This document shows, piece after piece, positions 25,315-35,341 of a DNA stretch of 64,000 nucleotides (the first letter of the stretch is position 1; every line of letters starts with the position of its first letter). This DNA comes from Dongia_A sp039808885 (GTDB lineage: Bacteria > Pseudomonadota > Alphaproteobacteria > Dongiales > Dongiaceae). The stretch spans positions 17,090 to 81,089 of the forward strand of contig JBDHTX010000019.1 of the NCBI GenBank assembly GCA_039808885.1, written 5' to 3'. The notes under the pieces are model-generated. The model was not told where the DNA came from. It saw nothing but the letters and a program-made list of their open reading frames with translations, and searched no databases. Position numbers and translations under genes: made by a program.

Positions 25315-25389
25315 TGGTGCTGCCGAGAAGGATTGAACTTCCGACCCCGTCCTTACCAAGGACGTGCTCTACCACTGAGCTACGGCAGC
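25315..25389 (-). tRNA. tRNA-Thr (anticodon GGT)
   Basis: Read on the minus strand: a 7-bp acceptor stem GCTGCCG/CGGCAGC (25389-25383 with 25325-25319), a D-arm with AGCTCAGTGGTAGAGC, an anticodon loop TTGGTAA on a CGTCC/GGACG stem, and a T-loop GTTCAATCC. Discriminator A and an encoded CCA close the gene. The anticodon GGT reads ACC/ACT threonine codons. Confidence 0.97.
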
Positions 25390-25615
25390 ACCGCGCGGTG
25401 GGGCGGAGAGCCCACCCCCGAAAGCGGCGGGACAATGCCACGCGGGCCCTGGCATGGCAAGACCTCGGGGCGAGACCCGGGAAAGCCCTCCCAGGGGGCC
25501 GGTTTCATCGAATTTCCATCGTTCTGCCATCGTTCGAACATGCCCGGCCGGTATCCACGCTCCCACCGGAAGCGGTTGAAATCCCAGCCGATTCGGCCTC
25601 GGAGAGGGGTCCACG

Positions 25616-25729
25616 ATGGTGAACTTGAAGGGTTGGTGGCGGCAGTTCCAGATTCGGCGGCGCCACCGTCAGGATATCCAGGCGTTCAACCGTCTGATGG
25701 ACGCCCGCGCCGCGCGCCGGGCCGCCTGA
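25616..25729 (+). CDS. Possible small basic protein (37 residues)
   Basis: A short frame with a good ribosome site (GGAGAGG, 8 bases before ATG). The product is strongly basic and amphipathic (LKGWWRQFQIRRRHRQDIQ, RAARRAA), with two adjacent Trp residues, reminiscent of the small Arg-rich proteins common in alphaproteobacteria. No family is recognised and the frame could be chance in this GC-rich DNA. Confidence 0.4.
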   Translation: MVNLKGWWRQFQIRRRHRQDIQAFNRLMDARAARRAA

Positions 25730-25836
25730 CCGGCGCCGGAACGGCGCGGAGCGCATTCAGGCGTCAAGGCGGCCTTCAGGCGCCGGATTGACCTGCGGCG
25801 CGGAGTTGATTACGCCCCTGCCAACGGTGCAGGGCA

Positions 25837-26046
25837 ATGGCCATGATTCCATCGCAGCCGAAACCGCCGACAGGATCGGCCATCACGTCGACATCCGAGG
25901 TCGCAGGGCAGGATGCGCGGGCCGAAAGGCTGTCGGCCGCCTTGCGCGACAATCTCCAGCGACGCAAGGCCCAACAACGGGCGCGTCGAAACGGGGCGGA
26001 TTCGACGGCCAAGGATGGTCCTGCCGGCACTGGCGAGGCGGAATAG
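25837..26046 (+). CDS. Possible small helical protein (69 residues)
   Basis: The frame encodes a Pro-rich N-terminus and a central basic helix LSAALRDNLQRRKAQQR, a pattern I know from short uncharacterised alphaproteobacterial proteins. A second ATG lies at 25843. The ribosome site is weak (AGGGCA). It sits just upstream of the dcd promoter region. Function unknown; existence moderately supported. Confidence 0.45.
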   Translation: MAMIPSQPKPPTGSAITSTSEVAGQDARAERLSAALRDNLQRRKAQQRARRNGADSTAKDGPAGTGEAE

Positions 26047-26076
26047 GGCTGGTCCCGGGCTCATCCGACACCAGCC

Positions 26077-26105
26077 TTGAGCGCCACAAAACCTTCAAGT
26101 ACAAA
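26077..26105 (+). promoter_or_regulatory. Putative sigma70-type promoter for the dcd-murA operon
   Basis: TTGAGC (26077-26082) and TACAAA (26100-26105) are separated by 17 bases, about 75 bases before the dcd start. Moderate match, no experimental support. Confidence 0.4.
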
Positions 26106-26180
26106 GATTTAATCCGGCGGGGCAGGGGCCGCGCCGGGATCAATGCAAATCTCAAGAATCCACCCTAAAGGATTGAATTT

Positions 26181-26735
26181 ATGGGCATCATGCCGGACAC
26201 CTGGATCCGAGAGATGTCGCTCAAGCGCGGCATGATCGAGCCATTCATCGAATCGCAGAAGCGCGAGGGGGTGATCTCCTACGGCGTCTCCTCCTATGGC
26301 TATGACGCCCGGGTCTCGCGCGAGTTCAAGATCTTCACCAACGTCAACAGCGCGGTGGTCGACCCCAAGTCCTTCGACAAGGACAGCTTCGTCGACCGCG
26401 ACACCGACGTCTGCATCATCCCGCCCAATTCCTTCGCGCTCGCCCGCACGGTCGAATACTTCCGGGTGCCGCGCGACGTGCTGGTGATCTGCCTTGGCAA
26501 GTCGACCTATGCGCGCTGCGGCATCATCGTGAACGTGACGCCCCTGGAGCCGGAATGGGAGGGGCATGTGACGCTGGAATTCTCCAACACCACGCCGCTG
26601 CCGGCCAAGATCTACGCCAATGAGGGCGCCTGCCAGTTCCTGTTCCTCAAGGGCGAAGGCGCCTGCGAGACCTCCTATCGGGATCGCGCCGGCAAATACA
26701 TGAAGCAGACCGGCGTTACCCTGCCGCGTCTCTGA
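26181..26735 (+). CDS. dcd: dCTP deaminase
   Basis: Converts dCTP to dUTP in the supply of thymidylate precursors. The protein has 184 residues, normal for the bacterial homotrimeric enzyme. Characteristic segments are the N-terminal PDTWIREM, SSYGYDARVSREFKIF, LGKSTYARCGIIVNVTPLEP, and the catalytic stretch EGHVTLEFSNTTPLP with its Glu, followed by NEGACQFLF. Another ATG at 26190 (MPDTW) may be the true start. It leads a run of housekeeping genes, with murA starting 24 bases later. Confidence 0.95.
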   Translation: MGIMPDTWIREMSLKRGMIEPFIESQKREGVISYGVSSYGYDARVSREFKIFTNVNSAVVDPKSFDKDSFVDRDTDVCIIPPNSFALARTVEYFRVPRDVLVICLGKSTYARCGIIVNVTPLEPEWEGHVTLEFSNTTPLPAKIYANEGACQFLFLKGEGACETSYRDRAGKYMKQTGVTLPRL

Positions 26736-26759
26736 GCCCACCGAAGGAACACCTGATCC

Positions 26760-28042
<1,283 letters not shown>

Positions 28043-28046
<4 letters not shown>

Positions 28047-28537
28047 CCGGTGCGCTCAAGATCATCGCGCGCGACGCGGAGGATCTGGTCGTCGTCTCGG
28101 CCTGCCTGCAGGACGCGCTGGTGCCACTGACGGAGACGCGCTATCTGCCGCAGGAACGGCGCTTCATCATGGTGGTGAACCGCTTCCGGTGGGAGCGCGC
28201 CGCCGGCGGGCGGCCCACCGCCATGGCCGATGCGACGTTCGACGACGACCAGGATTTCGGCAACCTGCAGCGCATCAATTGCGGCATCTGCATCGACCGG
28301 GTGCTGGCGGTGCGCAGCCGCGGCATCAGCCAGTCGGACCCCGACGCGTTCCTGTCCCTGCTGTCCCTGCATCTCGACGACAGCAAGCTGAACCTGGTCT
28401 TCGCCGGTGGCGGGGTCATCCAGCTCGACATCGAGGCGCTGAGGCTCTACCTGCACGACCTGGGGACGGCCTGGCCGACGCAATGGCAGCCGGAGCACGC
28501 CATCGCCCGCGCCGAAGACGAGGCGGCAGGCGGATGA
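28043..28537 (+). CDS. DUF2948 family protein
   Basis: A 164-residue protein of a family found beside murA in alphaproteobacteria. Visible conserved parts are LKIIARDAEDLVVVSACLQD, YLPQERRFIMVVNRFRWE, and the C-terminal LYLHDLGTAWPTQWQPEH. Start and stop overlap its neighbours (murA before, hisG after by 4 bases), so it is translated as part of one operon. The biochemical role is not known. Confidence 0.9.
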
Positions 28538-29205
28538 GCCGAAGCGAGACGAAGTCCGCCTTTGTCCTGGCGCTGCCCAAGGGCAGGATCCTGCGCGAGC
28601 TGGCGCCGCTGCTGCAGCGCGCCGGGATCGTGCCGGAGCCCGAGTTCAACAACGAGGATTCGCGCAAGCTGCGCTTCACCACCAGCGACCCGCGCCTGGA
28701 GATCATCCGCGTGCGCAGCTTCGACGTCGCCACCTTCGTCGCCTTCGGGGCGGCGCAGCTGGGCGTTGCCGGCAACGACGTCTTGCTGGAGTTCGACTAT
28801 CCGGAGATCTACGCGCCGGTCGATCTCGGCATCGGCAAGTGCCGCCTGGCGGTGGCGGAGCCGGCCGAGATGGTGGGCGGCGACGACCCCGACCGCTGGT
28901 CGCATATAAGGGTCGCCACCAAGTATCCCAACATCACGCGCGCGCATTTCGCCGCGCGTGGCGTGCAGGCGGAGTGCATCAAGCTGTCCGGCGCCATGGA
29001 GCTGGCGCCGACCCTCGGCCTGACGCGCCGCATCGTCGACCTGGTATCGACCGGAGCCACGCTGAAGGCCAACAACCTGGTCGAGATCGAGCACATCGCC
29101 GACGTGACCTCGCGGCTGGTGGTCAACCGCACGGCATGGAAGACCTATCCGGAAGAGATCGGCGGCTGGATCGAAGGGCTGCGCGAAGCGGCCGGCGCGG
29201 CCTGA
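28534..29205 (+). CDS. hisG: ATP phosphoribosyltransferase, short form
   Basis: First step of histidine synthesis: ATP plus PRPP gives phosphoribosyl-ATP. At 223 residues this is the short HisG form without the C-terminal ACT-like regulatory domain; such enzymes normally need the regulatory partner HisZ, which is not in this window. Motifs include ALPKGRILRELAPLL, the PRPP-binding region DLVSTGATLKANNL, and RLVVNRTAWKTYPEEI. The ATG at 28534 overlaps the preceding gene. hisD, often found at this locus in alphaproteobacteria, is absent: UPF0262 follows after only 10 bases. Confidence 0.95.
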   Translation: MSRSETKSAFVLALPKGRILRELAPLLQRAGIVPEPEFNNEDSRKLRFTTSDPRLEIIRVRSFDVATFVAFGAAQLGVAGNDVLLEFDYPEIYAPVDLGIGKCRLAVAEPAEMVGGDDPDRWSHIRVATKYPNITRAHFAARGVQAECIKLSGAMELAPTLGLTRRIVDLVSTGATLKANNLVEIEHIADVTSRLVVNRTAWKTYPEEIGGWIEGLREAAGAA

Positions 29206-29215
29206 GCCGTCGCGC

Positions 29216-29698
29216 ATGACCGGGCAGGGGCACAGCCGTCGCGTCGTCCGCATCGACCTGGAGGACGCGGCATCCCTCCGGCAGTCGGCCGAGGCGGAGC
29301 AGGAGCGCGCCGTCGCCATCTTCGATCTGATCGAAGAGAACGAATTCGCCCCGGAGATCGAACATCCCGGGCCTTACCATCTGGTGCTGGCGATCGCCGA
29401 GAACCGCCTGGTCTTCGACATCCGGGATACCGCCGACGCGCCGGTCTACAAGTTCATCCTCTCGCTCTCGCCGTTGCGCCGGATCATCAAGGAGTATTTC
29501 GACGTCTGCGAGAGCTACTACGCGGCGATCAAGAGCTCGAGCCTGTCGCACATCGAAGCCATCGACATGGGCCGGCGCGGCCTGCACAACGAGGGCTCCG
29601 AGATCCTGCGCGATCGCCTGGCCGGCAAGGTGACAGTCGACTTCGGCACCGCGCGCCGGCTGTTCACGCTGATCTGCGCGCTGCACATGAAGACCTGA
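29216..29698 (+). CDS. UPF0262 family protein
   Basis: A 160-residue alphaproteobacterial family protein of unknown function. Recognisable parts are RVVRIDLEDAASLRQS, LIEENEFAPEIEHPGPYHLVL, and the long helix SPLRRIIKEYFDVCESYYAAIKS split over two helices, ending in DFGTARRLFTLICALH. It is conserved in the order hisD/hisG - UPF0262 - LMW phosphatase - infA. It is read from the same strand as hisG with a 10-base gap, and the phosphatase gene follows after 7 bases. Confidence 0.92.
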   Translation: MTGQGHSRRVVRIDLEDAASLRQSAEAEQERAVAIFDLIEENEFAPEIEHPGPYHLVLAIAENRLVFDIRDTADAPVYKFILSLSPLRRIIKEYFDVCESYYAAIKSSSLSHIEAIDMGRRGLHNEGSEILRDRLAGKVTVDFGTARRLFTLICALHMKT

Positions 29699-29705
29699 GG
29701 CGGGC

Positions 29706-30149
29706 ATGCCAGGAACGCCCGGCAGCGTCTTGTTCTGTTGCACGTTCAACGCGATCCGCTCGCCGATGGCGGAAGGCATCCTGAAATACCTGCACGGCAA
29801 GCGCGTCTTCGTCGATTCCGTGGGCGTGCGGTCGCAGGAGATCGACGGCTTCGTGGTCGCGGTGATGGACGAGATCGGCATCGATCTGTCGAAGCACCGG
29901 GCGAAGACCTTCGACGACCTCGAGGACACCTCGTTCGATCTCATCATCTCGCTGTCGCCCGAGGCGCAGCACAAGGCGGTCGAGATGACCCGCACCATGG
30001 CTTGCGATGTCGAGTTCTGGCCGACCATGGATCCGAGCGTGGTGGAGGGGAACCGGGAAGAGCGGCTGGAGGCCTATCGCGAGGTGCGCGACCGGCTTAT
30101 GGAGCGCATCCGGGAGCGCTTTCCGCCTAGCGGCGCTCCGCAGATCTGA
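29706..30149 (+). CDS. Low-molecular-weight protein-tyrosine-phosphatase/arsenate reductase-like protein
   Basis: A 147-residue LMW-PTP fold protein. The phosphate-binding loop CTFNAIRSP (Cys12 to Arg18, CX5R) opens the protein and VEFWPTMDPSV near the C-terminus carries the general-acid Asp. Members dephosphorylate tyrosine or reduce arsenate; without the extra cysteines of thioredoxin-linked ArsC, a phosphatase role is more likely. Its 3-prime end overlaps the convergent sensor kinase gene by 23 bases. Confidence 0.88.
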   Translation: MPGTPGSVLFCCTFNAIRSPMAEGILKYLHGKRVFVDSVGVRSQEIDGFVVAVMDEIGIDLSKHRAKTFDDLEDTSFDLIISLSPEAQHKAVEMTRTMACDVEFWPTMDPSVVEGNREERLEAYREVRDRLMERIRERFPPSGAPQI

Positions 30150-32463
30150 GCGGCGCCCGGCGGCCCAGGATCTCGGTCATCTTCTGCACCAGATCCTGGC
30201 GCCGGTAGGGCTTGCTGAGCACGTCGTCGAATTCGGTCGCCGGCGTGGCGGCGCGGATCGAGCTTTCGGCGAAGCCGGAGGTCAGCAGCGTCTTCAGCCC
30301 CGGCCGCAGCCGTCGCGCCGCCTGGGCGAGCTCGGTCCCCGCCATGCCGCCCGGCATCACGATGTCGCTGAACAGCAGGTCGACCGGACGGCTGGATTCC
30401 AGGATCGCCAGGGCGGCGGAAGCGTTGGCGGCCTCGATGACCTCGCAGCCCAGGTCCTTCAGCAGCTGGCACACCACTTTGCGGACATCGGCATTGTCCT
30501 CGACCACCAGGATGTTGGCATTGAAATCGACTGTCGCGGACTCGTCCTGGGCGGCCTGCGTGGCGGCCGTCGTCGTGTCGTGCGCGCGCGGCAGATAGAG
30601 CCGTACGGTGGTGCCATGTCCGGTCTCGCTGTAGATCTTGACGTGGCCGCGGGACTGCTTGGCGAAGCCATAGACCATGCTCAGCCCGAGGCCGCTGCCC
30701 TTGCCGAGCTCCTTCGTGGAGAAGAACGGTTCGAACACGCGGCTCAACAGCTCCGGCGGAATGCCCGATCCGGTGTCCGACACCGCGACCATGATGTAGT
30801 CGCCCGGGATGACGTCGACATTGCTCGTGGCGTAGTCGTCGTCGAGATGCACGTTGGCGACCTCGAGCGTCAGCCGGCCGCCGTCGGGCATCGCGTCGCG
30901 GGCATTGATGGCGAGGTTGGCAATGGCGGATTCCAACTGCGCCGGATCGGCCAGGGCAGGCCACAGGTCGTCGGCGATCTGGCAGCGCACTTCGACCTGC
31001 TCGCCGATCGTCCGGCTCAGCAGCTCCCGCGTCGCCGTCACGACGGCGCCGAGATCGAGCGGACGGGGCGACAGCGCCTGGCGGCGCGAGAAGGCCAGCA
31101 GCTGGCGGATCAGCGCGGCGCCTCCCAGGCTTGCCTTGAGCGCCAGGTCCAGCGGCTCCTGCGCCGCGGGCAGGCCGCGGATATGGGTCTGCAGGAGGTC
31201 GAGATTGCCGATGACCACCGCCAGCAGATTGTTGAAGTCGTGCGCCAGCCCGCCGGTCAGCTGACCGACCGTCTCCATGCGCTGGGCATGCTCGAGCTGA
31301 CGCTGGATGACCTTGCCCTCGGTCGTGTCCTCGACGATGCAGACCGCGCCGCGGACGCGGCCCTCGGGGTCGTGGAGCGGCGCGCCTGAGATGCGCAGGT
31401 CCTGCGGTCCGTCGACGCCGGGATAGGATGCCTCCACGTCGCGCAGCGCCTGGCCCGCCAGCAGACGCTGGAAGATGTCGTTCAACTGCTCGGTGCCATC
31501 GCGCATCAGGGATGCGTAGGGCTGCCCGACGATGCTCGCCGCCGGCTTGCCGAAGATCTTTTCCGCGTTCCTGTTCCAGACGACGATGCGACGCGACGAA
31601 TCGATGCTCAGAATAGCGACCGGAGAGGACTGCACCACCGCGTCGAGCGCCTGGTTGGTCTGCTGCAGGGTCGCGATCATGTTCTCGCGGTCGGTGATGT
31701 CGCGGATGATGAGGGTGAAGATCGTGCGGCCTTCCTCGATCAGCCGCGAGACGTAGGCTTCCGCCGGAAAGACCGCGGACGAGCTGCGCTGGAACCGCAG
31801 CAGGCCCGGGAGGGATATCTGCGTCGCGTTCTCGCCGGAGCTGAAGAAGGCGACAAGCTGACGCCGCACGATGGGCGCGATTTCCGGCGGCACCAAGTTG
31901 TCGATGCTCTGGCCGATCACCGTCTCGGAGGGGCATTCGAACAGCCGCTCGGCGGCGAGGTTGAACAGGGTGATGCGGAAGGCTTCGTCCAGCGTGACGA
32001 TGGCATCCGGCGCCAGCGAGAGGATCTGGCGGTAGCGCGCCTCCATGGCGCTCCGCCGCGCTTCCGCCCGGGCGTGCTGCCGCCGCAGGATGGCGTCGCG
32101 CAGCTCGCGCGTGATGGCGGGGCCGAGGCGCTTCAGGCTGTTCTTGGTGATGTAGTCCTGGGCGCCGGCGCGCATCGCCGCCACGGCGATATCCTCGCCC
32201 ATGACGCCGGAGACGAAGATGAAGGGCAGGTCGGGCCGCCGCTCCCGCACGATCTCGAGCGCGTCCATGCCGGAGAAGCCGGGCATGTAGTAGTCGCACA
32301 GGGCGACGTCCCAGTCCTGGGCGTCCAGGGCCGCTTTCAGCCCCTCGACCGATTCGGTGCGTTCCGCGGCCAGATCGAATCCATCGCGCCGCAATTGCCG
32401 CAGCAGCAGCTCGGTATCGTCGGTCGAATCGTCGATGACGAGAACGCGCAGCTGGCCCGTCAT
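30127..32463 (-). CDS. Hybrid sensor histidine kinase (REC-PAS-PAS-HisKA-HATPase-REC)
   Basis: A 778-residue cytoplasmic kinase with no membrane segment. An N-terminal receiver domain (Asp57 in CDYYMPG) is followed by two PAS domains (about 140-260 and 270-390), a dimerisation/phosphoacceptor domain with GGLAHDFNN (His near 410), an ATPase domain (NLAINARDAMPDGG, GSGIPPELLSRVFEPFFSTK, GSGLGLSMVYG), and a C-terminal receiver (about 655-775, FSDIVMPGG). It lies 43 bases after the next kinase gene on the same strand, suggesting one signalling pair. No DNA-binding regulator is encoded nearby, so its output partner is unknown. Confidence 0.9.
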   Translation of the reverse strand: MTGQLRVLVIDDSTDDTELLLRQLRRDGFDLAAERTESVEGLKAALDAQDWDVALCDYYMPGFSGMDALEIVRERRPDLPFIFVSGVMGEDIAVAAMRAGAQDYITKNSLKRLGPAITRELRDAILRRQHARAEARRSAMEARYRQILSLAPDAIVTLDEAFRITLFNLAAERLFECPSETVIGQSIDNLVPPEIAPIVRRQLVAFFSSGENATQISLPGLLRFQRSSSAVFPAEAYVSRLIEEGRTIFTLIIRDITDRENMIATLQQTNQALDAVVQSSPVAILSIDSSRRIVVWNRNAEKIFGKPAASIVGQPYASLMRDGTEQLNDIFQRLLAGQALRDVEASYPGVDGPQDLRISGAPLHDPEGRVRGAVCIVEDTTEGKVIQRQLEHAQRMETVGQLTGGLAHDFNNLLAVVIGNLDLLQTHIRGLPAAQEPLDLALKASLGGAALIRQLLAFSRRQALSPRPLDLGAVVTATRELLSRTIGEQVEVRCQIADDLWPALADPAQLESAIANLAINARDAMPDGGRLTLEVANVHLDDDYATSNVDVIPGDYIMVAVSDTGSGIPPELLSRVFEPFFSTKELGKGSGLGLSMVYGFAKQSRGHVKIYSETGHGTTVRLYLPRAHDTTTAATQAAQDESATVDFNANILVVEDNADVRKVVCQLLKDLGCEVIEAANASAALAILESSRPVDLLFSDIVMPGGMAGTELAQAARRLRPGLKTLLTSGFAESSIRAATPATEFDDVLSKPYRRQDLVQKMTEILGRRAPLRSAERR

Positions 32464-32506
32464 TGCTGCGGCCCGTTGGTCGTCGGCCCGGTCGACTTGC
32501 GATCGT

Positions 32507-34699
32507 TCATCCGTGCGTCTGCTGCAAAGTGAAGTAGAAGACCGCCCCTTGGCCCGGCTCGGCGCTGGCCCAGATCTCCCCGCCGTGGCGCCGGATCACC
32601 CGGCGCGCGGTTGCCAGGCCGATGCCGGTGCCGGGGAAATGGCGCGCCTCATGCAGGCGCTGGAACGGGCGGAACAATCCCCCCGCCCGGGACATGTCGA
32701 ACCCCACGCCGTTGTCGCGGATATAGAAGGCCGGTCCGGCGGGCGTTCGCTCCTGCCCGACCGTGATCGTCGCCGGCGACGCCGCAGCGGTGAATTTCCA
32801 GGCGTTGCCGAGCAGGTTCTCGAGCACGATGCGCAACAGGCGGGGGTCGGCGCTGGCCCGCAAGCCCGGGGCGATGTCGGCCTTTGCGGCGCGCCCCGGT
32901 TCGCCCGCGGCCAGGTCCGCCAGGATTTCGCCCGCCAGGTGGCTGACATCGACCGTGCTCTTGGTGATCTCGGTGCGCGATACCGTGGCCAGCTTCAGCA
33001 GGTCGTCGATCAGCAGTTCCATGCGCTCGGCGGCCCGCCGCACGCGGTCGAGATCGGAACGGCTCTGCGCCGCGAGCTGGTCGCCCGATTCCTCGCCGAT
33101 CGCCTCGGCAAAGCCGGCGATGGCGCGCAGCGGCGCGCGGAGGTCGTGCGACACCGAGTAGCTGAAGGTCTCGAGCTCTCGGTTGAGCGCCTCGAGCTCG
33201 GCATTGTCCTGCCGCAACCGGCGGTTCAGCTCCTGGATCTTGCGGTCGGTCTCATGCTGGGCGGTCATGTCGCGGATATCGCAGAAGATGCTCGGCCCGC
33301 CGCCGCTCCAGGTCGGGCTGAGGCTGACCGAGATGGGGAATTCGCTGCCGTCCTTGCGCCGGCCGCGAATGTCCATGCCCGGGCTCATCTGCCGCGTGCG
33401 CGCCCTCTCGATATAGGACTCGCGCCGCTCCGGATGGCCCTGGCGGGCACGGTCGGGGATCAGCATTTCGATCGTCTGTCCGATCAGTTCCTGGCGCGGA
33501 TAGCCGAACTGGCGTTCGGCCTGGGCATTGACCAGCTCGATGCGGCCGTCCTTGTCGATGATGATGACGCCGTCAGGCGCGGATTCGACGAGGTCGCGGA
33601 AACGCGCCTCGCTGAGCCGGATGCGCTGCTCGGATTCCTGGCGCTGCAGCTGTTGCCGGGCGAGGCCCCAGGCGACCCCGCCCAGCAGGAGGAGCAGAAC
33701 GGCAGTGCCCAGCACGACGGTGCGGCGCAGGTCGGCGGTCTGCCCCCATAGAACATTGCTTGGCGTGTGCCCGATGGCGATCCATGCGGGTCCGGTCACG
33801 TTCAGGGTTTCGACACCGGGAATTGTCCCCCTGGGGTGATAGTCGGCGGGGAGGATCTTCGCATAGGCGAACCGGCCAGCCGGCGCGTTGAGCAGGGCCG
33901 AGGCGCCGCCGCTGTCGATCTGCTGCCAAGTCTCCGGATACGCCGCAGCGAAGGAAGCGCCGGCGCCCTCGTTGCCTTGCGAACCGGTCCCGGCAGTCGG
34001 TCCGATCAGCCAGTTTCCCGCATGATCGACCAGCCAGATGGCGCCCAACGCATTCGCGGGCAGGGACTTCAGCCGGTCGATCAGCCGCTGCGCCCGGTAT
34101 TTCAGGATCACCACGCCGCGCTTCTGCCCGGCCTGGTCGAAGACCGGCGCGGCGACGCAGAGCGATGGGAGCTCCGGATTTCCGGCAGCCGACGGATCGA
34201 GTCCGGAAAACTCGCTCACCAGCAATTGCCCATGCTCCAGCTTGATCGCGGCGGCGAATAGCGGGTTGTCGACCATGCTCGCCAGATCGGCGCTGGGGGC
34301 GGCCAGGGCCGCGCCGTCACGCCACTGGACGCGCAGGATCTCCTGGCCCGTGGCGTCCATCATGCGGATCTGGTCATAGGCCGCCCGGCTGCGGGCGAAA
34401 GCCAGGTGCTCGTTCTGCAGGTGTCGCAGCGATTCCGCGTCACCCCGCGCCAGCCAAGTCTGCAACGTGTCCTGGTGGGTGATGTAGACGAGATCGGAAA
34501 CCAATACCGTCAGGGTCTGGACAAAACTCTGCTGCACCGTGGCGACCGCCCGAAGCGCCGCTCCGTCGGTGCCGGCCCTGACCGCGGCAGCCTGGCTCTG
34601 GTACAGCAGATAGGTGACGGCGAGCGCGACCGCGGCGAACGGCACGAACAGCGCCGCCGCGCGACGCAGGATGGCTACACTTCCCCGTGTATCCGACAT
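32507..34699 (-). CDS. Membrane sensor histidine kinase with periplasmic Cache-like and PAS domains
   Basis: A 730-residue kinase. It has one membrane segment near 13-32, a periplasmic domain of about 290 residues with GAIWLVDHAGNWLIGPTAG typical of double-Cache sensors, and a second membrane segment at about 325-345. A PAS domain (RFRDLVESAPDGVIIIDKDG) with a C-terminal cap follows, then a HisKA domain (SVSHDLRAPLRAIAGF, His near 515) and an ATPase domain (NLLGNAWKFT, GTGIGLATARR). It lacks a receiver domain; the hybrid kinase just downstream could receive the phosphate. The ligand is unknown. Confidence 0.9.
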   Translation of the reverse strand: MSDTRGSVAILRRAAALFVPFAAVALAVTYLLYQSQAAAVRAGTDGAALRAVATVQQSFVQTLTVLVSDLVYITHQDTLQTWLARGDAESLRHLQNEHLAFARSRAAYDQIRMMDATGQEILRVQWRDGAALAAPSADLASMVDNPLFAAAIKLEHGQLLVSEFSGLDPSAAGNPELPSLCVAAPVFDQAGQKRGVVILKYRAQRLIDRLKSLPANALGAIWLVDHAGNWLIGPTAGTGSQGNEGAGASFAAAYPETWQQIDSGGASALLNAPAGRFAYAKILPADYHPRGTIPGVETLNVTGPAWIAIGHTPSNVLWGQTADLRRTVVLGTAVLLLLLGGVAWGLARQQLQRQESEQRIRLSEARFRDLVESAPDGVIIIDKDGRIELVNAQAERQFGYPRQELIGQTIEMLIPDRARQGHPERRESYIERARTRQMSPGMDIRGRRKDGSEFPISVSLSPTWSGGGPSIFCDIRDMTAQHETDRKIQELNRRLRQDNAELEALNRELETFSYSVSHDLRAPLRAIAGFAEAIGEESGDQLAAQSRSDLDRVRRAAERMELLIDDLLKLATVSRTEITKSTVDVSHLAGEILADLAAGEPGRAAKADIAPGLRASADPRLLRIVLENLLGNAWKFTAAASPATITVGQERTPAGPAFYIRDNGVGFDMSRAGGLFRPFQRLHEARHFPGTGIGLATARRVIRRHGGEIWASAEPGQGAVFYFTLQQTHG

Positions 34700-35019
34700 G
34701 CTCGCCTTGAGGCCGCCAATGACTTCGAGCGGTTGAATCGGACCCCCGAACCTTGCCCGCTTCCGGACCTGGAAATCCCCGGGATTTCGCCGGTCACAAC
34801 TTCGGCGGTACCTACACTCCGCTATATGACCTTAGAATCGCAACGAAAACTTCACTCGTCAGAATTGCAGTAGGAATTTGATCTGTTTTCGTCCGGCTGG
34901 CAAGAGCCGCGTGGCCGAACCGTCCCGCCTGGAGGGCCGGTCGTGGAGCAGGCGAAACGCGTCGAAGGACCGATGCCGGCGAGTCCAGGGACGCTCCCGG
35001 GGTCATTCCGCCGCAGCAA
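34700..35019. other. Intergenic region between the kinase pair and infA
   Basis: About 320 bases without a supported gene. It separates the divergent kinase genes and infA and must contain the kinase promoter, but I see no strong sigma70 match for it. Short frames here lack ribosome sites. Confidence 0.4.
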
Positions 35020-35048
35020 TTGAGGAATCCGGCAAAAAGGTTTATACC
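35020..35048 (+). promoter_or_regulatory. Putative sigma70-type promoter for infA
   Basis: TTGAGG (35020-35025) is followed by TTATAC (35042-35047, 16-base spacer) or TATACC (35043-35048, 17-base spacer), about 60 bases before the infA ATG. This gives infA its own promoter after the kinase insertion. Confidence 0.45.
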
Positions 35049-35106
35049 CCCGCGCAATTCGAGGCCGTCTCAGGCGCGAGAAGGGCTCGGCAAACAAGGA
35101 AGCTAC

Positions 35107-35325
35107 ATGGCCAAGGAAGACCTGATTGAGTTCTCGGGGACAGTCACCGAACTGCTCCCCAACGCGATGTTTCGCGTGAAGCTGGACAATGACCACGAAG
35201 TCCTCGCCCACACCTCCGGCAAGATGCGCAAGAACCGCATCCGTGTCCTCGCCGGCGACCGCGTGAACGTTGAAATGACGCCCTATGACCTGACCAAAGG
35301 GCGGATCACGTTCCGTTTCAAGTAA
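35107..35325 (+). CDS. infA: Translation initiation factor IF-1
   Basis: Essential small factor that binds the ribosomal A site during initiation. The protein has 72 residues, the exact usual length, made of one S1/OB fold: GTVTELLPNAMFRVKL, HTSGKMRKNRIRVLAGDRV, YDLTKGRITFRFK. The start is fixed by the AAGGAAG site and by family length, although the frame opens earlier. maf follows after 16 bases. Confidence 0.98.
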   Translation: MAKEDLIEFSGTVTELLPNAMFRVKLDNDHEVLAHTSGKMRKNRIRVLAGDRVNVEMTPYDLTKGRITFRFK

Positions 35326-35341
35326 GCGTCGCAGCACCCTC

